A stretch of 64,000 bases of DNA from CATOSD01 sp034422735 (GCA_034422735.1 DAOUJL010000033.1:1-64000); one strand, 5' to 3'; counted from the first letter of the stretch, positions 38,932-50,407 are shown. The notes: generated by a model from the letters alone, not told the origin. Numbers and translations are program-made.

Positions 38932-41900
38932 ATGGTTCCCCTCAACACCCGCAGGCTGATCGTCAAACGCCTGTTAGACGATTGGAAGCTCTTGCTCAGT
39001 ATCTTTCTGGGCTTTGTAATCACCACTACGCTGGTCGCGGGCGCGCCCGTCTACTTTCGCTCGCTTCAGAGGGTGAGCGTCAACACGGCCATCGACAGGG
39101 CCTCCGTCTTCTTCCTCAACTTCTTCGCCTACGCCCCGCACGTGCAGTTCGACAGGGACAACGTGCTGCTGAGCGAGTCCCATCTCGTCGACGCCATAGA
39201 CCGGCACATCTCCGAGATATACAGGAGCCACGAGCGGTACATCCAGTCTCCCACCTTCCTCGTCGGCAAGCCCAACTCCCCGCTGCCCAACCAGCCCGGG
39301 GCCGCCGACCAGGTGTCCCGCGGATATGTCCAGTACCTTTCCAACATGGGCGGCCACGTCGAGTTTCTTTCCGGCCGCCTCCCTACGGACTCGCTGTCAC
39401 AGGGACCGCGCGGCCCGGTATTCGAGGCCATGGTCGGCTCCAGGCAGGCGCGCGTGTTCGACCTCGAAGTCGGCGACGAGGTGGTGCTGACCCCCTCCCT
39501 CGGCGACCCTGTCCGCGTCACCGCGACGATAGCCGGCGTTATAGAAGCAATCGACCCACTGGACGAGTACTGGAGCCGCAACGCGGAGGCCTATCTCAAC
39601 CCCGCACCCCTGGAGGAGGAGGTCGACGTCGAGGTAACCGTAGACCCGGCCGAGCCCCCGTTATCACTCTTCGTCACGCTCGAATCGCTGATTACGGGCG
39701 TGGGGGACGCCTATCCCGGCTCTGTGGCCAGCATGCACTGGAACGTGTTCATCGACAAGGAGCCGCTGAAGCGGTGGTCGATTCCGGATACCCGGGACCG
39801 GATCACGCAGGTAGAGAACGACTTCACGCAGGCGCTGCCCGGCGCGGCCGTGTTTACCGGCATATCCCGCCTGCTGGACAACTACGAGCGCCGCAGCTTC
39901 TTCACCGGCATCCCATTACTGCTGCTCATCACCGTCATGCTCCTCACGGTGCTCTACTCCATCGCCATGATGGTGTCCTACCTGGTCCAGAGCCGCGAGG
40001 ACGACGTTGCCCTGCTGCGAAGTCGCGGCGTTAGCGCGTTCCAACTGCTGCGGCTGTACGCCCTCGAGGGCGCCATTCTCGCCGTGACCGCCGCGGTGCT
40101 GGCGCCATTCCTCGCCATGGCCGTCGTGGCGCTCGCCGGCCTGCTGCCCTACTTCAGCGAGATAAAACAGAGCGTACTGCTTCCGATCGATCTCCACTGG
40201 TACCCGTTCGCCCTGTCCGCTGCGGTCGGATTCGTCTGCCTCGCCATGTTCGTGGTACCGGCTCTCATCGGCTCCAGGGCCGGGCTGATAGCCCACAAGC
40301 TGCGCTCGTCCCGCCCGCCGTCCGTGCCGCTGTTCCAGCGTTACTACGTCGACGTGGCAATACTCATAGTGGGCGGCCTCATCTTCTGGGAATTGCAGCA
40401 GCGGGGCCAGTTCGTCTCGGGCGGGCTGTTCGAGGACGTGCAGGTAAACGAGGCGATGTTGCTGGCGCCCGTGCTCTTCCTGGTCGCTGTCGCGCTGCTC
40501 TTCATGCGGCTGTTTCCGCTGTTCGTCCGATTCCTGAATGGCGACGCGCCGACGCTGCTGCACCTGCTCGCCGGCGTTACGGTGGCGGTGCTGGCCATCG
40601 GCGTCGTGCTGGACACGCTGGGCTCCGGCCTCACGGACTACGCGGCCCCGCTCGCCCTGCTCGCGGCCGCCGCCGCGGCGTACACGTACTCCCACCGGTC
40701 GGAGGGAGCCGTGTCGCGTGGGGCCGCAATGGTCGCCCAGGTCGCGGCGACGGCGCTGTTCATCCTTCGCGACCCTCCCTCGCCCGGCGAGGCCGCATTC
40801 ATCCCGACAGTCGCGCTGGCGGCGCTCGTTCCGCTGCACCTGCTCTTTCTCGCCCTGCGCCACTTCGCCAGGACGTCGCCCGTCTGGGTGTCCATGGCGC
40901 TGCTGAGGATGGCCCGCAACCCGTTGCAGTACACCTGGCTGGTGCTGCTGCTGGTGCTGGTCACCGGGCTTGGCGTGCTCGCGACGACCGTTGGCGGCAC
41001 TCTGAACCGCAGCTACGAGGAGCGCGTCCTATACGACACGGCCACCGACATTCGCGTGGCCGACATGCCCGGCTACATCGCCAGGGGCACAAGCGCCGTA
41101 AAGGAGACTTACCTCCAGATCCCGGGAGTGACGCAGGTGTCGCTCGCGCTGCGCGGACAGGGGCTGGTGGGCACGACCGTCTCGGGCATTCACTTCGACC
41201 TGCTTGCGGTCGAATCCGACGATTTCCAGTACATGTCGTGGTACCGAGACGACTTCTCCGCCGCGCCTCTGAGCGGCGTCATGCGGTCGCTCCAGCCCAT
41301 CTCGCGCCACGAGCCGCTAGTTCTGCCCCAGGACGCGGAGACGTTCGGCATGTGGGTCAAGCCCGGTGGAGAGTACTCCAACATGTTCCTGTGGGCCGCC
41401 ATGCAGGACTCCACCGGAATCGTGAAGACCCTCTCACTCGGAGAGGTAGGCCCGGAGGAATGGCAGCTCATGAGCGGCCGGATGCCGTCCGGCATGGTGC
41501 CGCCCGTGGTGCTGGCCGCCATCCAGACCTACGAACCGGTCTTCGGCCCGACCGGAACCGCCGGCTCGCTGCTGATGGACGACATGCACGTCACGACCGG
41601 CAACGGCGACGATTTCGTGTTGGTGGACGGCTTCGAGGGCCGCTCGAACTGGACTCCCCTGGCCACCTCGCCGCTCTCCACCGACAGCATCGCGCCGACG
41701 TCACAGGAGTTCCGCAGCGGCCAGGCGGCGGGCCTGTTCGTGTTCGGCAAGGACACCGACCGGGGAATCAGGGGCTTCTATCAGAGCCCAAGCGGCGGAC
41801 CTCTTCCCGTGGTGGCAAGCTCCAGGTTCCTTGAGACGACCGGCGCCCGCGTTGGCGACGTGATGATTCTGGACGTAATGAGCCGACTCGTGCCGGTCCG

Positions 41901-42588
41901 TTTCACGAACCGCGTGAACTACTTCCCTACCATGACGTCACAGCGCAGCGGCTTTATTCTCACCGACCTGGACGACCTGCTGCGCCATCTGAACATTCTC
42001 AGCCCCACCACCAGCTTCTACCCGAACGAGTTGTTCATCTCGGAAGCGCCCGGCGCGGGAGACTCGGTGAGCGAGACGATTCTGAGGCTGACGGGCACCA
42101 CGGACCGCGTATTCGACCGCGACGCCCGCCTGGAGGCCATCCGCCACGACCCGCTCATTACCGCGGGCTGGCGCGCCATGATGGCGCTTTCCCTGGGCCT
42201 GATAGTGTTTACCGCCGGACTCGGGTATCTCATCTACCTCCTGGCATTCACCAACCGCGGACGCAACGAGATGGGCTTCCTTCAATCGCTGGGCATGACG
42301 GGACGCCAGGTGCTGGGGCTGCTCAGCATCGAGCACCTTGCCATAGTGCTGGTGGGTCTGGGCATCGGCACCTGGGCCGGTTTTCAGATGAGCTCCATCA
42401 TGGTCTCGTCCGTCGCCGTGACCGAGTTGGGGGACCCGGTGGTGCCGCCTTTCGTGATGATGACGGACTGGCCTATGCTGGCGATCATCTACGCCACCAC
42501 CGCGTCGATCTTCTTGCTGTCGACGCTGGCCCTGGCCAGGTCGATGCGGAACCTCGAACTCCACTCCATATCCAGGCTGGAGGGCTGA
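38932..42588 (+). CDS. Large FtsX-like ABC transporter permease, first of two
   Basis: 1,218-residue membrane protein. One N-terminal membrane segment (about 18-40) and an extracytoplasmic domain of about 280 residues are followed by an FtsX core with three to four helices (about 322-450, including PLLLLITVMLLTVLYSIAMMV). Further helices (about 475-680), a second large external region (about 690-1,085) and a C-terminal three-helix FtsX block complete it. This doubled architecture resembles MacB/LolCE-type mechanotransmitters, which use ATP on the cytoplasmic side to move lipids, lipoproteins or peptides outside. Next to a paralogue and two ATPases. Confidence 0.9.
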   Translation: MVPLNTRRLIVKRLLDDWKLLLSIFLGFVITTTLVAGAPVYFRSLQRVSVNTAIDRASVFFLNFFAYAPHVQFDRDNVLLSESHLVDAIDRHISEIYRSHERYIQSPTFLVGKPNSPLPNQPGAADQVSRGYVQYLSNMGGHVEFLSGRLPTDSLSQGPRGPVFEAMVGSRQARVFDLEVGDEVVLTPSLGDPVRVTATIAGVIEAIDPLDEYWSRNAEAYLNPAPLEEEVDVEVTVDPAEPPLSLFVTLESLITGVGDAYPGSVASMHWNVFIDKEPLKRWSIPDTRDRITQVENDFTQALPGAAVFTGISRLLDNYERRSFFTGIPLLLLITVMLLTVLYSIAMMVSYLVQSREDDVALLRSRGVSAFQLLRLYALEGAILAVTAAVLAPFLAMAVVALAGLLPYFSEIKQSVLLPIDLHWYPFALSAAVGFVCLAMFVVPALIGSRAGLIAHKLRSSRPPSVPLFQRYYVDVAILIVGGLIFWELQQRGQFVSGGLFEDVQVNEAMLLAPVLFLVAVALLFMRLFPLFVRFLNGDAPTLLHLLAGVTVAVLAIGVVLDTLGSGLTDYAAPLALLAAAAAAYTYSHRSEGAVSRGAAMVAQVAATALFILRDPPSPGEAAFIPTVALAALVPLHLLFLALRHFARTSPVWVSMALLRMARNPLQYTWLVLLLVLVTGLGVLATTVGGTLNRSYEERVLYDTATDIRVADMPGYIARGTSAVKETYLQIPGVTQVSLALRGQGLVGTTVSGIHFDLLAVESDDFQYMSWYRDDFSAAPLSGVMRSLQPISRHEPLVLPQDAETFGMWVKPGGEYSNMFLWAAMQDSTGIVKTLSLGEVGPEEWQLMSGRMPSGMVPPVVLAAIQTYEPVFGPTGTAGSLLMDDMHVTTGNGDDFVLVDGFEGRSNWTPLATSPLSTDSIAPTSQEFRSGQAAGLFVFGKDTDRGIRGFYQSPSGGPLPVVASSRFLETTGARVGDVMILDVMSRLVPVRFTNRVNYFPTMTSQRSGFILTDLDDLLRHLNILSPTTSFYPNELFISEAPGAGDSVSETILRLTGTTDRVFDRDARLEAIRHDPLITAGWRAMMALSLGLIVFTAGLGYLIYLLAFTNRGRNEMGFLQSLGMTGRQVLGLLSIEHLAIVLVGLGIGTWAGFQMSSIMVSSVAVTELGDPVVPPFVMMTDWPMLAIIYATTASIFLLSTLALARSMRNLELHSISRLEG

Positions 42589-42589
42589 T

Positions 42590-45500
42590 TTGTTCCAGCT
42601 CATCTACCTGGTATCGAGAGCTATCGCCGCCTGGCCGCTGGTCGTCCGCCGCAGCCTCGCCCACTGGCGCCTGCTGTCCACGGTCGTGGTGGGCGTGGTG
42701 CTGGCATCGGCAGTGATGTCCGGCACCGTCATCTACTACGACGCGTTGAGAGAGCTCGCGCTCAAGAGCACGCTCGCCCGGCTTACCGAAGACGAGGCCA
42801 ACATCGTGGTCAAGGCCGACCGCGGCCCCACCACGGTCGAGGAATTCGCGAAGGTCGCCCGAACGGTGGACGCGGAGGTGGACGCGAGGGCCGCCTGGTT
42901 CCTCGAGGACCGCGTGATGGGCGCCAAGACGGCGACGTTCTTCCTGTCCCCGGTCGGTGATGAGGCAGGCGCGGGCCAGGACAACGCGCGCGCCTACTTC
43001 GCGTTCGTGCCTACGCTGGACGAGCAGATCCGAATCGTGAGCGGCGGCTGGGGCGCGCCGTCGGCCCCGAGCCCTCGCGGACAGCCGCTGCACCTGCAGG
43101 CGATTGTCCCGGCGGACGCCGCCGAGCTGTTCGGAGTCGGCATCGGGGACAGCCTGTCCGCGGTGCCGTACTGGAACGACGCCATTCCCTACGCCACCGT
43201 TACTATTTCCGGCATTTTCGAACGCACCGGCCCGGACGAGTTCTGGCACCTCGACACCGCCGTGCTTGCCGCCTCCACCTCCGGCAACTTCCGCACGATC
43301 CCGTTCTTCCTCACGAGGGAGGCCTACTTCGACACCCTCGGCGCTTCGTTCATCGACATGGACAGCACCTACGCCTGGCTGCTCCAGGTGGACCAGTCCA
43401 CGCTGGACGCTCGCAACGCCTGGATTGCCAGAAGCGGTCTCGACACGATGGAGAGCCGCCTGTCCCGCAACCTGTTCAGCTACCGCCAGATAACGGAGCT
43501 CGAGGACGCTCTCGCCGACTACGACCGGCGTCTCTTCTTCAGCAAGCTGCCCATGTTCGTCGTCCTCGTGCTGATCGCGGTGGTCATCCTCTACTACGTC
43601 GTGACCATCTCGTCCCTCGTGGTCGAGCAGCAGCGCGGCGAGATAGCCCTGCTGCGCAGCAGAGGCGCGAGCTCCGCGCAGATCCTCGCCGTATTCGTGC
43701 TAGAGGGTCTGACCATCTCTGTGCTCGCCGCCGTCGCCTCTCCTCTGATCGCGGCGTTCCTGATAAGCATCCTCGGCTACACTCCCGCGTTCTCCGACCT
43801 GAGCGGTGGGGACAGGCTGGACGTGGCGATTTCCGGCGGCGCTTTCGCCATGGGCGCGCTCGGCGGCCTTCTCAGCTTCGCGGCCCTGCTCATTCCGGCC
43901 GTCCAGGCGTCCAAGGTCGGCGTAACCCGCCACAGGCAGGAGGCCGCGAGACCCACCGCGCAGCCTTTCTTCCTGCGCTACTATCTCGACGTCCTTCTGC
44001 TGGTCATCAGCGTCGTGCTATTCAGGCAGCTATCGGACCAGGGATCCGTGGTCGCCAGCAGCGTCTTTGGCGAGCTTGTGGTCAACCAAGCGCTGCTGGC
44101 AGTGCCCGCGCTCGTGCTCGTGGCCGTCGCTATGGTGCTGTTGCGGCTCTTCCCGCTGGCGATCCGCTTCCTGAGCGGCGACTCCCCCTCGCTGCTGCAT
44201 CTCGTGGCTGGCGCGGCCGCCGCCATACTCGCGCCCTCTATAGTGGTGCGCGCCATCAACAACGGCGAGCCGCTGACCTGGATCGCACAGCTCGCCGCGC
44301 TGGCGGCGCTCGTGGCGGCATACTGGGCAACGGCCAGGACCGACGCCCCGCTGAGGCGATGGGCCGGAGTGGCCGCGCAGGCCGTCCTCGTGGCTGTCCT
44401 GATATCAGTCGGGCCGACCCTGCCGATGCCCCAGGTCTTCATTCCCATCCTGGTGGCCATTCCGATCGCCCAGGTGGCCTACCGGCTGCTGCACGCCTAC
44501 GGGCTGAACGCCCCGGCGGGCTTCTCCATGGGTATGTGGCAGATGGCCCGCAGACCCACCCACTACGCTCGCCTGTCGCTGCTGCTGGTGCTGATGGCCG
44601 GACTCGGAATCGTGGCCGCCAGCTTCGGCGGCACGCTCGAGCGCAGCTTCGACGAGCGCGCCCGCTACTCCTCCGGCGCCGACCTGCGGCTGGAAGGCGT
44701 AATCCTGAACACCCGGGGCCGGAGCGTCTCGGCCGTGGACGAATACCTCGCGCTGCCGGGCGTGTCGGTGGTCGGGCCGGCCTTCCGCGGGGCGGGCAGC
44801 GACCTGTCCGAGCTGCTGGGCGAAAGCTACACCATGGTGGCCGTCGATACCAGCGTGGTGAGCGAAGTCGGCTGGTTCCGGGAAGACTTCGCCGACCAGC
44901 CGATGCCCGAACTCCTCGCCCGGCTCGAGCACCCCAGCCTGCCCGCCGGGTTGCCGCTGCCCGACGAGGCATCCGAGCTCTGGCTCGTCATCAAGACCGA
45001 CAGGCCCCAGCCCGACGTCGGCGTTATCGCTCGCCTCAAGGACGCCAACGGACGCTACTACACCTACATCATGGGGCCGCTGGACTCGACCCAGTGGGAG
45101 CGAATGGCGGTGCCGCTGTTCCGTCGAGACGGAAGGGTTTTCAGCGGCAGGCGGCAGCTTCTGACTCCGCAGGTGCCCATGGAGCTCGTCTCGGTAAGCG
45201 TAAACAAGTTCGACGGGCGGGGCAGGCTCCGGGCCGGCACTATCTCCATAAGCCGGATCAGCGCTTTCACGCCCGAAGGCGAACAGGTCCTGGAATCGTT
45301 CGACGACGTGTACGGCTGGAGCATCATCCGGGCCGCGCCGGAGTCCGTGTCCGACGCCATTCAACCAACCAACTCGTCGTTCGAAGGTGACACCGCCGCG
45401 GCCCAGTTCATCTGGACGGAGGGCAACCCGCTGGTGAGCCGCGGCATGTTCTACGGCCCGCCCATAACCCCGGTGTCCGTGCTCGCCAGCGGGCTGTTCC

Positions 45501-46270
45501 TCAGGGAAACCGGCCACCGCGTGGGCGATACGTTCGAGGTGTCGGTGCAGGGCCACCGCCTGCCCGTCCACATAATCGAGAAGCTGGACTTCTTCCCCAC
45601 GCTGGACACCTTCAACAGGCTGTTCCTGGTGTCCGACCTCAGGGCGGTCGCGGCCCTCGCGAACCTGGACGTGACCGCCGGCGAGCTGCGTCCCAACGAG
45701 ATGTGGATCGAGACGGCCATGAACGGCTCGGAGCGCGAGGAGTTGGTCGGAATCCTCACGGACGACCCGCCGTTCCCGTCCCGCAGGGTGCACGACACCT
45801 TGCAGAATCTCGAGGAATCGCAGGTAGACCCACTCGTTCAGGCCGGCTGGCGCGCGCTGCTGTTCATGGCCTTCACCGCCGTACTCATTCTCAGCGGCCT
45901 GGGTTTCCTGGTGCACGCCTACGTGTCGTTCAGAAGCCGCGAGATGGAGTTCGCGCTGATGCGTACCATCGGATTCTCCACGCGCCAGTTGACCACCCTG
46001 ATATGGCTGGAGCAGGCGCTCATCATTGTCGCCGGCCTCGCGCTCGGCACCTGGATGGGCGGACGCATCGGCGCGATCATAATGCCGTTCCTCAGCAACG
46101 ACGACCAGGGCAGCCAGGTGCTGCCGCCGTTCATACTCGAGGTCAACTGGACGACGCTGGCGATAACCTACGCAATTATGGCCGTGGCGTTCACGCTCAT
46201 CATAACCGGTATGATATGGTTCGTACGTCGAATCTCCCTCCAGCGCATCCTGCGCCTCGGGGAAATGTAG
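42590..46270 (+). CDS. Large FtsX-like ABC transporter permease, second of two
   Basis: 1,226 residues with the same layout as its upstream neighbour: N-terminal helix (about 22-45), external domain to about 320, FtsX helices (LPMFVVLVLIAVVILYYVVTI; ILAVFVLEGLTISVLAAVASPLIAAFLI), a middle helical set, a second external domain with a jelly-roll-like stretch, and a C-terminal FtsX block (FMAFTAVLILSGLGFLVHAY). The two proteins are clear but diverged paralogues, probably a heterodimer. Translation starts at TTG one base after the upstream stop, with GGAGGG overlapping the end of that gene. Confidence 0.9.
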   Translation: MFQLIYLVSRAIAAWPLVVRRSLAHWRLLSTVVVGVVLASAVMSGTVIYYDALRELALKSTLARLTEDEANIVVKADRGPTTVEEFAKVARTVDAEVDARAAWFLEDRVMGAKTATFFLSPVGDEAGAGQDNARAYFAFVPTLDEQIRIVSGGWGAPSAPSPRGQPLHLQAIVPADAAELFGVGIGDSLSAVPYWNDAIPYATVTISGIFERTGPDEFWHLDTAVLAASTSGNFRTIPFFLTREAYFDTLGASFIDMDSTYAWLLQVDQSTLDARNAWIARSGLDTMESRLSRNLFSYRQITELEDALADYDRRLFFSKLPMFVVLVLIAVVILYYVVTISSLVVEQQRGEIALLRSRGASSAQILAVFVLEGLTISVLAAVASPLIAAFLISILGYTPAFSDLSGGDRLDVAISGGAFAMGALGGLLSFAALLIPAVQASKVGVTRHRQEAARPTAQPFFLRYYLDVLLLVISVVLFRQLSDQGSVVASSVFGELVVNQALLAVPALVLVAVAMVLLRLFPLAIRFLSGDSPSLLHLVAGAAAAILAPSIVVRAINNGEPLTWIAQLAALAALVAAYWATARTDAPLRRWAGVAAQAVLVAVLISVGPTLPMPQVFIPILVAIPIAQVAYRLLHAYGLNAPAGFSMGMWQMARRPTHYARLSLLLVLMAGLGIVAASFGGTLERSFDERARYSSGADLRLEGVILNTRGRSVSAVDEYLALPGVSVVGPAFRGAGSDLSELLGESYTMVAVDTSVVSEVGWFREDFADQPMPELLARLEHPSLPAGLPLPDEASELWLVIKTDRPQPDVGVIARLKDANGRYYTYIMGPLDSTQWERMAVPLFRRDGRVFSGRRQLLTPQVPMELVSVSVNKFDGRGRLRAGTISISRISAFTPEGEQVLESFDDVYGWSIIRAAPESVSDAIQPTNSSFEGDTAAAQFIWTEGNPLVSRGMFYGPPITPVSVLASGLFLRETGHRVGDTFEVSVQGHRLPVHIIEKLDFFPTLDTFNRLFLVSDLRAVAALANLDVTAGELRPNEMWIETAMNGSEREELVGILTDDPPFPSRRVHDTLQNLEESQVDPLVQAGWRALLFMAFTAVLILSGLGFLVHAYVSFRSREMEFALMRTIGFSTRQLTTLIWLEQALIIVAGLALGTWMGGRIGAIIMPFLSNDDQGSQVLPPFILEVNWTTLAITYAIMAVAFTLIITGMIWFVRRISLQRILRLGEM

Positions 46271-46298
46271 TGACCCTGCCAAAGGGATGGGAGTGAAG

Positions 46299-47189
<891 letters not shown>

Positions 47190-47190
47190 C

Positions 47191-47904
47191 GTGAACAGAT
47201 ACCAGCGGCTGACCGCCGCCATCGACGTGACCCGGACCTACCGTCTCGGCTCAGAGGAAGTCACCGCCCTACGCGGCGTCAACCTCACCGTGTTGCCCGG
47301 CCAGTTCGTGGCGATAGTCGGCAGATCCGGCTCGGGCAAGACAACGCTTCTCAACATCCTGGCCGGCCTGGACAAGCCCACCTCCGGCGACGTGCTCTTC
47401 GAGGAGCGCAGCGTCAACGACATGGACGAACATGAACTCCTGGAGATTCGCCGCCACAAGCTCGGCTTCGTCTTCCAGTCGTTCGGCCTGCTGCCGCTCC
47501 TTTCCGCGCTGGAGAACGTGGAGCTCCCCCTGCGCATAGCCGGCGTGAAGGGCCGCGACCGGGAGGATAGGGCGCGTGAGGCGCTGGAGATGGTCGGCCT
47601 CTGGCCGCGTGCGCGCCACCGGCCCTACGAGCTGTCCGGCGGAGAGCAGCAGCGCGTCGCAATCGCGCGCGCGATAGTGAACAACCCGCCGCTCCTGCTC
47701 GCGGACGAGCCCACCGGCGAGCTCGACTCCGTGAACGCCAGGTCCATATTCGGGCTGTTCAAGCAGATGGTCCAAGAGCGCGGCATAAGCGTGCTCGCCG
47801 CCACCCACGACTCCACGCTGCTGGAGATGGCCGACGAGGTCAAGGAAATCCGCGACGGCGTGCTGTTGGACCAGGCGGCGCAGGGACTACGCTTCCGCGA
47901 CTAG
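47191..47904 (+). CDS. ABC transporter ATP-binding protein, MacB/LolD class
   Basis: 237-residue ATPase with Walker A GRSGSGKTT (about 46-54), Q-loop VFQSFGLLPLLSALENVELPL, signature LSGGEQQRVAIARAIVNNPP, Walker B LLLADEPTGELD and H-loop ATHD. It lacks the extension of its neighbour. Translation begins at GTG one base after the upstream stop, with GGAGGAG inside the end of that gene. Two different ATPases with two different permeases suggest a fully heteromeric exporter. Its stop overlaps the convergent tmk stop by 4 bases. Confidence 0.93.
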   Translation: MNRYQRLTAAIDVTRTYRLGSEEVTALRGVNLTVLPGQFVAIVGRSGSGKTTLLNILAGLDKPTSGDVLFEERSVNDMDEHELLEIRRHKLGFVFQSFGLLPLLSALENVELPLRIAGVKGRDREDRAREALEMVGLWPRARHRPYELSGGEQQRVAIARAIVNNPPLLLADEPTGELDSVNARSIFGLFKQMVQERGISVLAATHDSTLLEMADEVKEIRDGVLLDQAAQGLRFRD

Positions 47905-48653
47905 ACCGACGTGGGGCTGTGAAGCTCCAGTTGGGCCGCCGCGCCGCCGCCTGCCGGCAGCAGCGGCTCCACGTGCGCCCAGATCTGGTCGCCGATCGCC
48001 TCAACCGAGCCCGTGCCGTCGATTACGCGCCACCTTTCGGGTTCGGCATCCGCCAGGGCCCTGTAACCCCTACGCACCCGCCGGTGAAACGCGAGCGACT
48101 CCTCCTCGAAGCGGCGGGAGCCTTCCTCGTCCAGCCGACCCGCGGCCGCCTCCTCGCTCTCCGCGCCATCCATCGGCAGGGCCATCTGCACGGCGCCCAC
48201 GCGCTGCAAGCCGACCTCCGGGGGGCAATCTACGAGGAACGTCAGGTGAGGCGTGACTCCGTCAGTCGCCAGAGCGTTCATCTGCTCGATTGCGGAAACC
48301 GGCAGGCGCCGGCCGTAGCCCTGATACGCGACAGTGGAATCTGCAAAGCGGTCAGCGACCACGATGAGGCCGTGTTGCTCGTGAGACTGCCTCAGCACCT
48401 TGGCCGCCAACTCCGCCCTAGCCGCCAGGAAGAGGAACAGTTCGGCTCCCTTCGAGATTGCCTGGCTTCCCTGCTGGCCGCCCCAGGGCCGACCCTTGAT
48501 CAACTCTCTCAGGTGCATTCCGAGCGGCGTCGTGCCCGGCTCTTTCACCGCCAGCACCGACAAGCCCGACTGGCGCAATCGCTCGCACAACAGCTCGAAC
48601 TGCGTAGTCTTCCCGCTGCCCTCGCCGCCCTCGAACGATACGAATAGCGCCAA
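47901..48653 (-). CDS. tmk: Thymidylate kinase
   Basis: Phosphorylates dTMP to dTDP for DNA synthesis. The P-loop is FEGGEGSGKTTQ near the N terminus, then KEPGTTPLG (dTMP-binding), DRFADSTVAYQGYGR (the DR-S-AYQ motif) and a lid-like ESEEAAAGRLDEEGSRRFEEE. At 250 residues it is about 40 longer than usual, with extra sequence at the C terminus (GGGAAAQLELHSPTSV). Translation is placed at TTG 48653, with GGGAG 6 bases upstream, because nothing before it resembles the family. It lies 19 bases after the R3H ATPase. Confidence 0.9.
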   Translation of the reverse strand: MALFVSFEGGEGSGKTTQFELLCERLRQSGLSVLAVKEPGTTPLGMHLRELIKGRPWGGQQGSQAISKGAELFLFLAARAELAAKVLRQSHEQHGLIVVADRFADSTVAYQGYGRRLPVSAIEQMNALATDGVTPHLTFLVDCPPEVGLQRVGAVQMALPMDGAESEEAAAGRLDEEGSRRFEEESLAFHRRVRRGYRALADAEPERWRVIDGTGSVEAIGDQIWAHVEPLLPAGGGAAAQLELHSPTSV

Positions 48654-48672
48654 CTGCCGCTCCCGACCTGGC

Positions 48673-50310
48673 CTATCGCCTGAAGATGACCACGTGGCGG
48701 CCGGGGTCCCTGCCCATGCTCGACGAGGCAAGGCCGAACTTGCCCGCGATCTCGTGTTGCAGCCGCCTCACGTATGCTCCCTGCGGGTTCAGCTCCACGT
48801 GACCCTCGCCCTTGCGGACCCGTATCGCCGCCTCCTCCGCCTCGAGCACCGCGCCGTCCACCTGCTCGTCCGAAATCGGCGTCAGGCCGTGCCTGCGCGT
48901 AATCGCCTGGATGAACTGCTCCAGTTGCGCCGTGGTGTTCTTGCGTAGCACGTACACCGGCTTGCCAATCTCCTCCGCGTCCCGAAGCGCCTTCGTCTTT
49001 CGGCGGTAGTAGTTCTTGGTGGTGACCAGCAGGTCGGCGCGGCTGATGTCCATCACCAGCTCGATCGGCGCGTTCGCGCTGCGCACCACGTGTTGCAGCC
49101 GGCCCCGGTTCACGCCGTAGGGCAGTATGTGCGTCGTCTTGGGCGGCTCGACATCCTCACGCTCCAGTCCCTCCGCCGCCGGGAACGGGGCCTCCCGCCG
49201 CCGGGGCGTATCCACCCCGCGCAGGTCGGTGCGCGCGCCTGTCTGTTCGCTCCGCTTCACCCTGTAGCCGCCCTCGCCGTCGCTCTCGCGCGTCTCCGGC
49301 GCTACGGCGAAGCCCCTCAGCATTCGGTCCACCACGTCGGTCACGTCCGGATGGACCGTGACCTCGTTCCACCCCTGTATCTCGACCAGGACGTCGAACG
49401 TCGGCGGCGCCCTCCGCTCCAGAACCGTTTTCTGGGTGCGTCGCCGCCGGGCCTCGATGTCGCCCAGCGTGACCGACTGCACCCCACCGACCAGGTCCGA
49501 AAGCGTGGGATTCATGATCAGGTTGTCGAGCGTGTTACCGTGCGCCGTGGCCACCAGTTGCACGCCGCGCTCGGCGATGGTGCGGGCGGCGTTGGCCTCC
49601 AGCTCCGTGCCGATCTCGTCGATGATGATGACCTCCGGCATGTGGTTCTCCACCGCCTCGATCATCACGTCGTGCTGCAGCGCCGGCTTTGGCACCTGCA
49701 TTCTCCGGGCGCGCCCGATGCCCGGATGGGGAATGTCGCCGTCGCCCGCAATCTCGTTGGAAGTGTCCACCACTATGACGCGCTTCCCGGCGTCGTCCGC
49801 CAGCACGCGCGCCACCTCGCGCAGCATCGTCGTCTTGCCCACGCCCGGCTTGCCGAGCAGCAGCACGCTTTTGCCGCTGAAGATGAGGTCCTCGATGATA
49901 CGGATGGTGCCGTAGACCGCGCGCCCGAACCTCAGCGTCAGTCCCACCACGTCGCCGCGCCGGTTCCGTATCGCCGATATGCGGTGCAGCGTGCGTTCCA
50001 CGCCCGCCCGGTTGTCCTCGCCGAAGCTGCCCACGCGGTCGATTACGTGTCGCAGGTCGTCGTAGGTAACCTCGTCGCTGCCCAGCGACACGCTCTCGTT
50101 GGGCACTCGCGCTTCGGCTTCTCGCCCCAGGTCGAGCACGACCTCGAGCAGTTCGTCTATGTTTTCATGGCCCCTGACCGACTCCTCTATGCGAGGAGGC
50201 AGCTTGTCCAGGAGCGCCTCCATGTCGTCGACTATCCGCCTCTCCACCAAGGGCGTTCGCACCTCCGGCCTGCCTGGTTCCTCTGCCCGGCGCTGTCGCC
50301 ACCGGGCCAT
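48673..50310 (-). CDS. R3H-domain AAA ATPase (SpoIIIAA/Ycf45-like)
   Basis: 545 residues. After a DDMEALLDKLPPRI region comes a P-loop ATPase resembling SpoIIIAA/Ycf45: Walker A GKPGVGKTT (153-161), DTSNEIAGDGDIPHPGIGRARRM, Walker B EVIIIDEIGTELEA and a sensor-like ATAHGNTLDNLI. The C-terminal part has a NYYRRKTKALRDAEE block and an R3H nucleic-acid-binding motif (RRLQHEIAGKFGL). Proteins of this type occur widely in Cyanobacteria, Chloroflexota and Firmicutes, with the role poorly known; single-stranded nucleic acid binding is likely. The start ATG is at 50310; the 97 bases before it hold nothing recognised. Confidence 0.88.
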   Translation of the reverse strand: MARWRQRRAEEPGRPEVRTPLVERRIVDDMEALLDKLPPRIEESVRGHENIDELLEVVLDLGREAEARVPNESVSLGSDEVTYDDLRHVIDRVGSFGEDNRAGVERTLHRISAIRNRRGDVVGLTLRFGRAVYGTIRIIEDLIFSGKSVLLLGKPGVGKTTMLREVARVLADDAGKRVIVVDTSNEIAGDGDIPHPGIGRARRMQVPKPALQHDVMIEAVENHMPEVIIIDEIGTELEANAARTIAERGVQLVATAHGNTLDNLIMNPTLSDLVGGVQSVTLGDIEARRRRTQKTVLERRAPPTFDVLVEIQGWNEVTVHPDVTDVVDRMLRGFAVAPETRESDGEGGYRVKRSEQTGARTDLRGVDTPRRREAPFPAAEGLEREDVEPPKTTHILPYGVNRGRLQHVVRSANAPIELVMDISRADLLVTTKNYYRRKTKALRDAEEIGKPVYVLRKNTTAQLEQFIQAITRRHGLTPISDEQVDGAVLEAEEAAIRVRKGEGHVELNPQGAYVRRLQHEIAGKFGLASSSMGRDPGRHVVIFRR

Positions 50311-50407
50311 AGCGTCAGCCTACAGCATACCAGCAGATACGTGGGGGCGGCAATTGGGCCACGCACTCGTTCGACCAGTCAATCGAATGGCCCGCCGCCG
50401 GCACCCC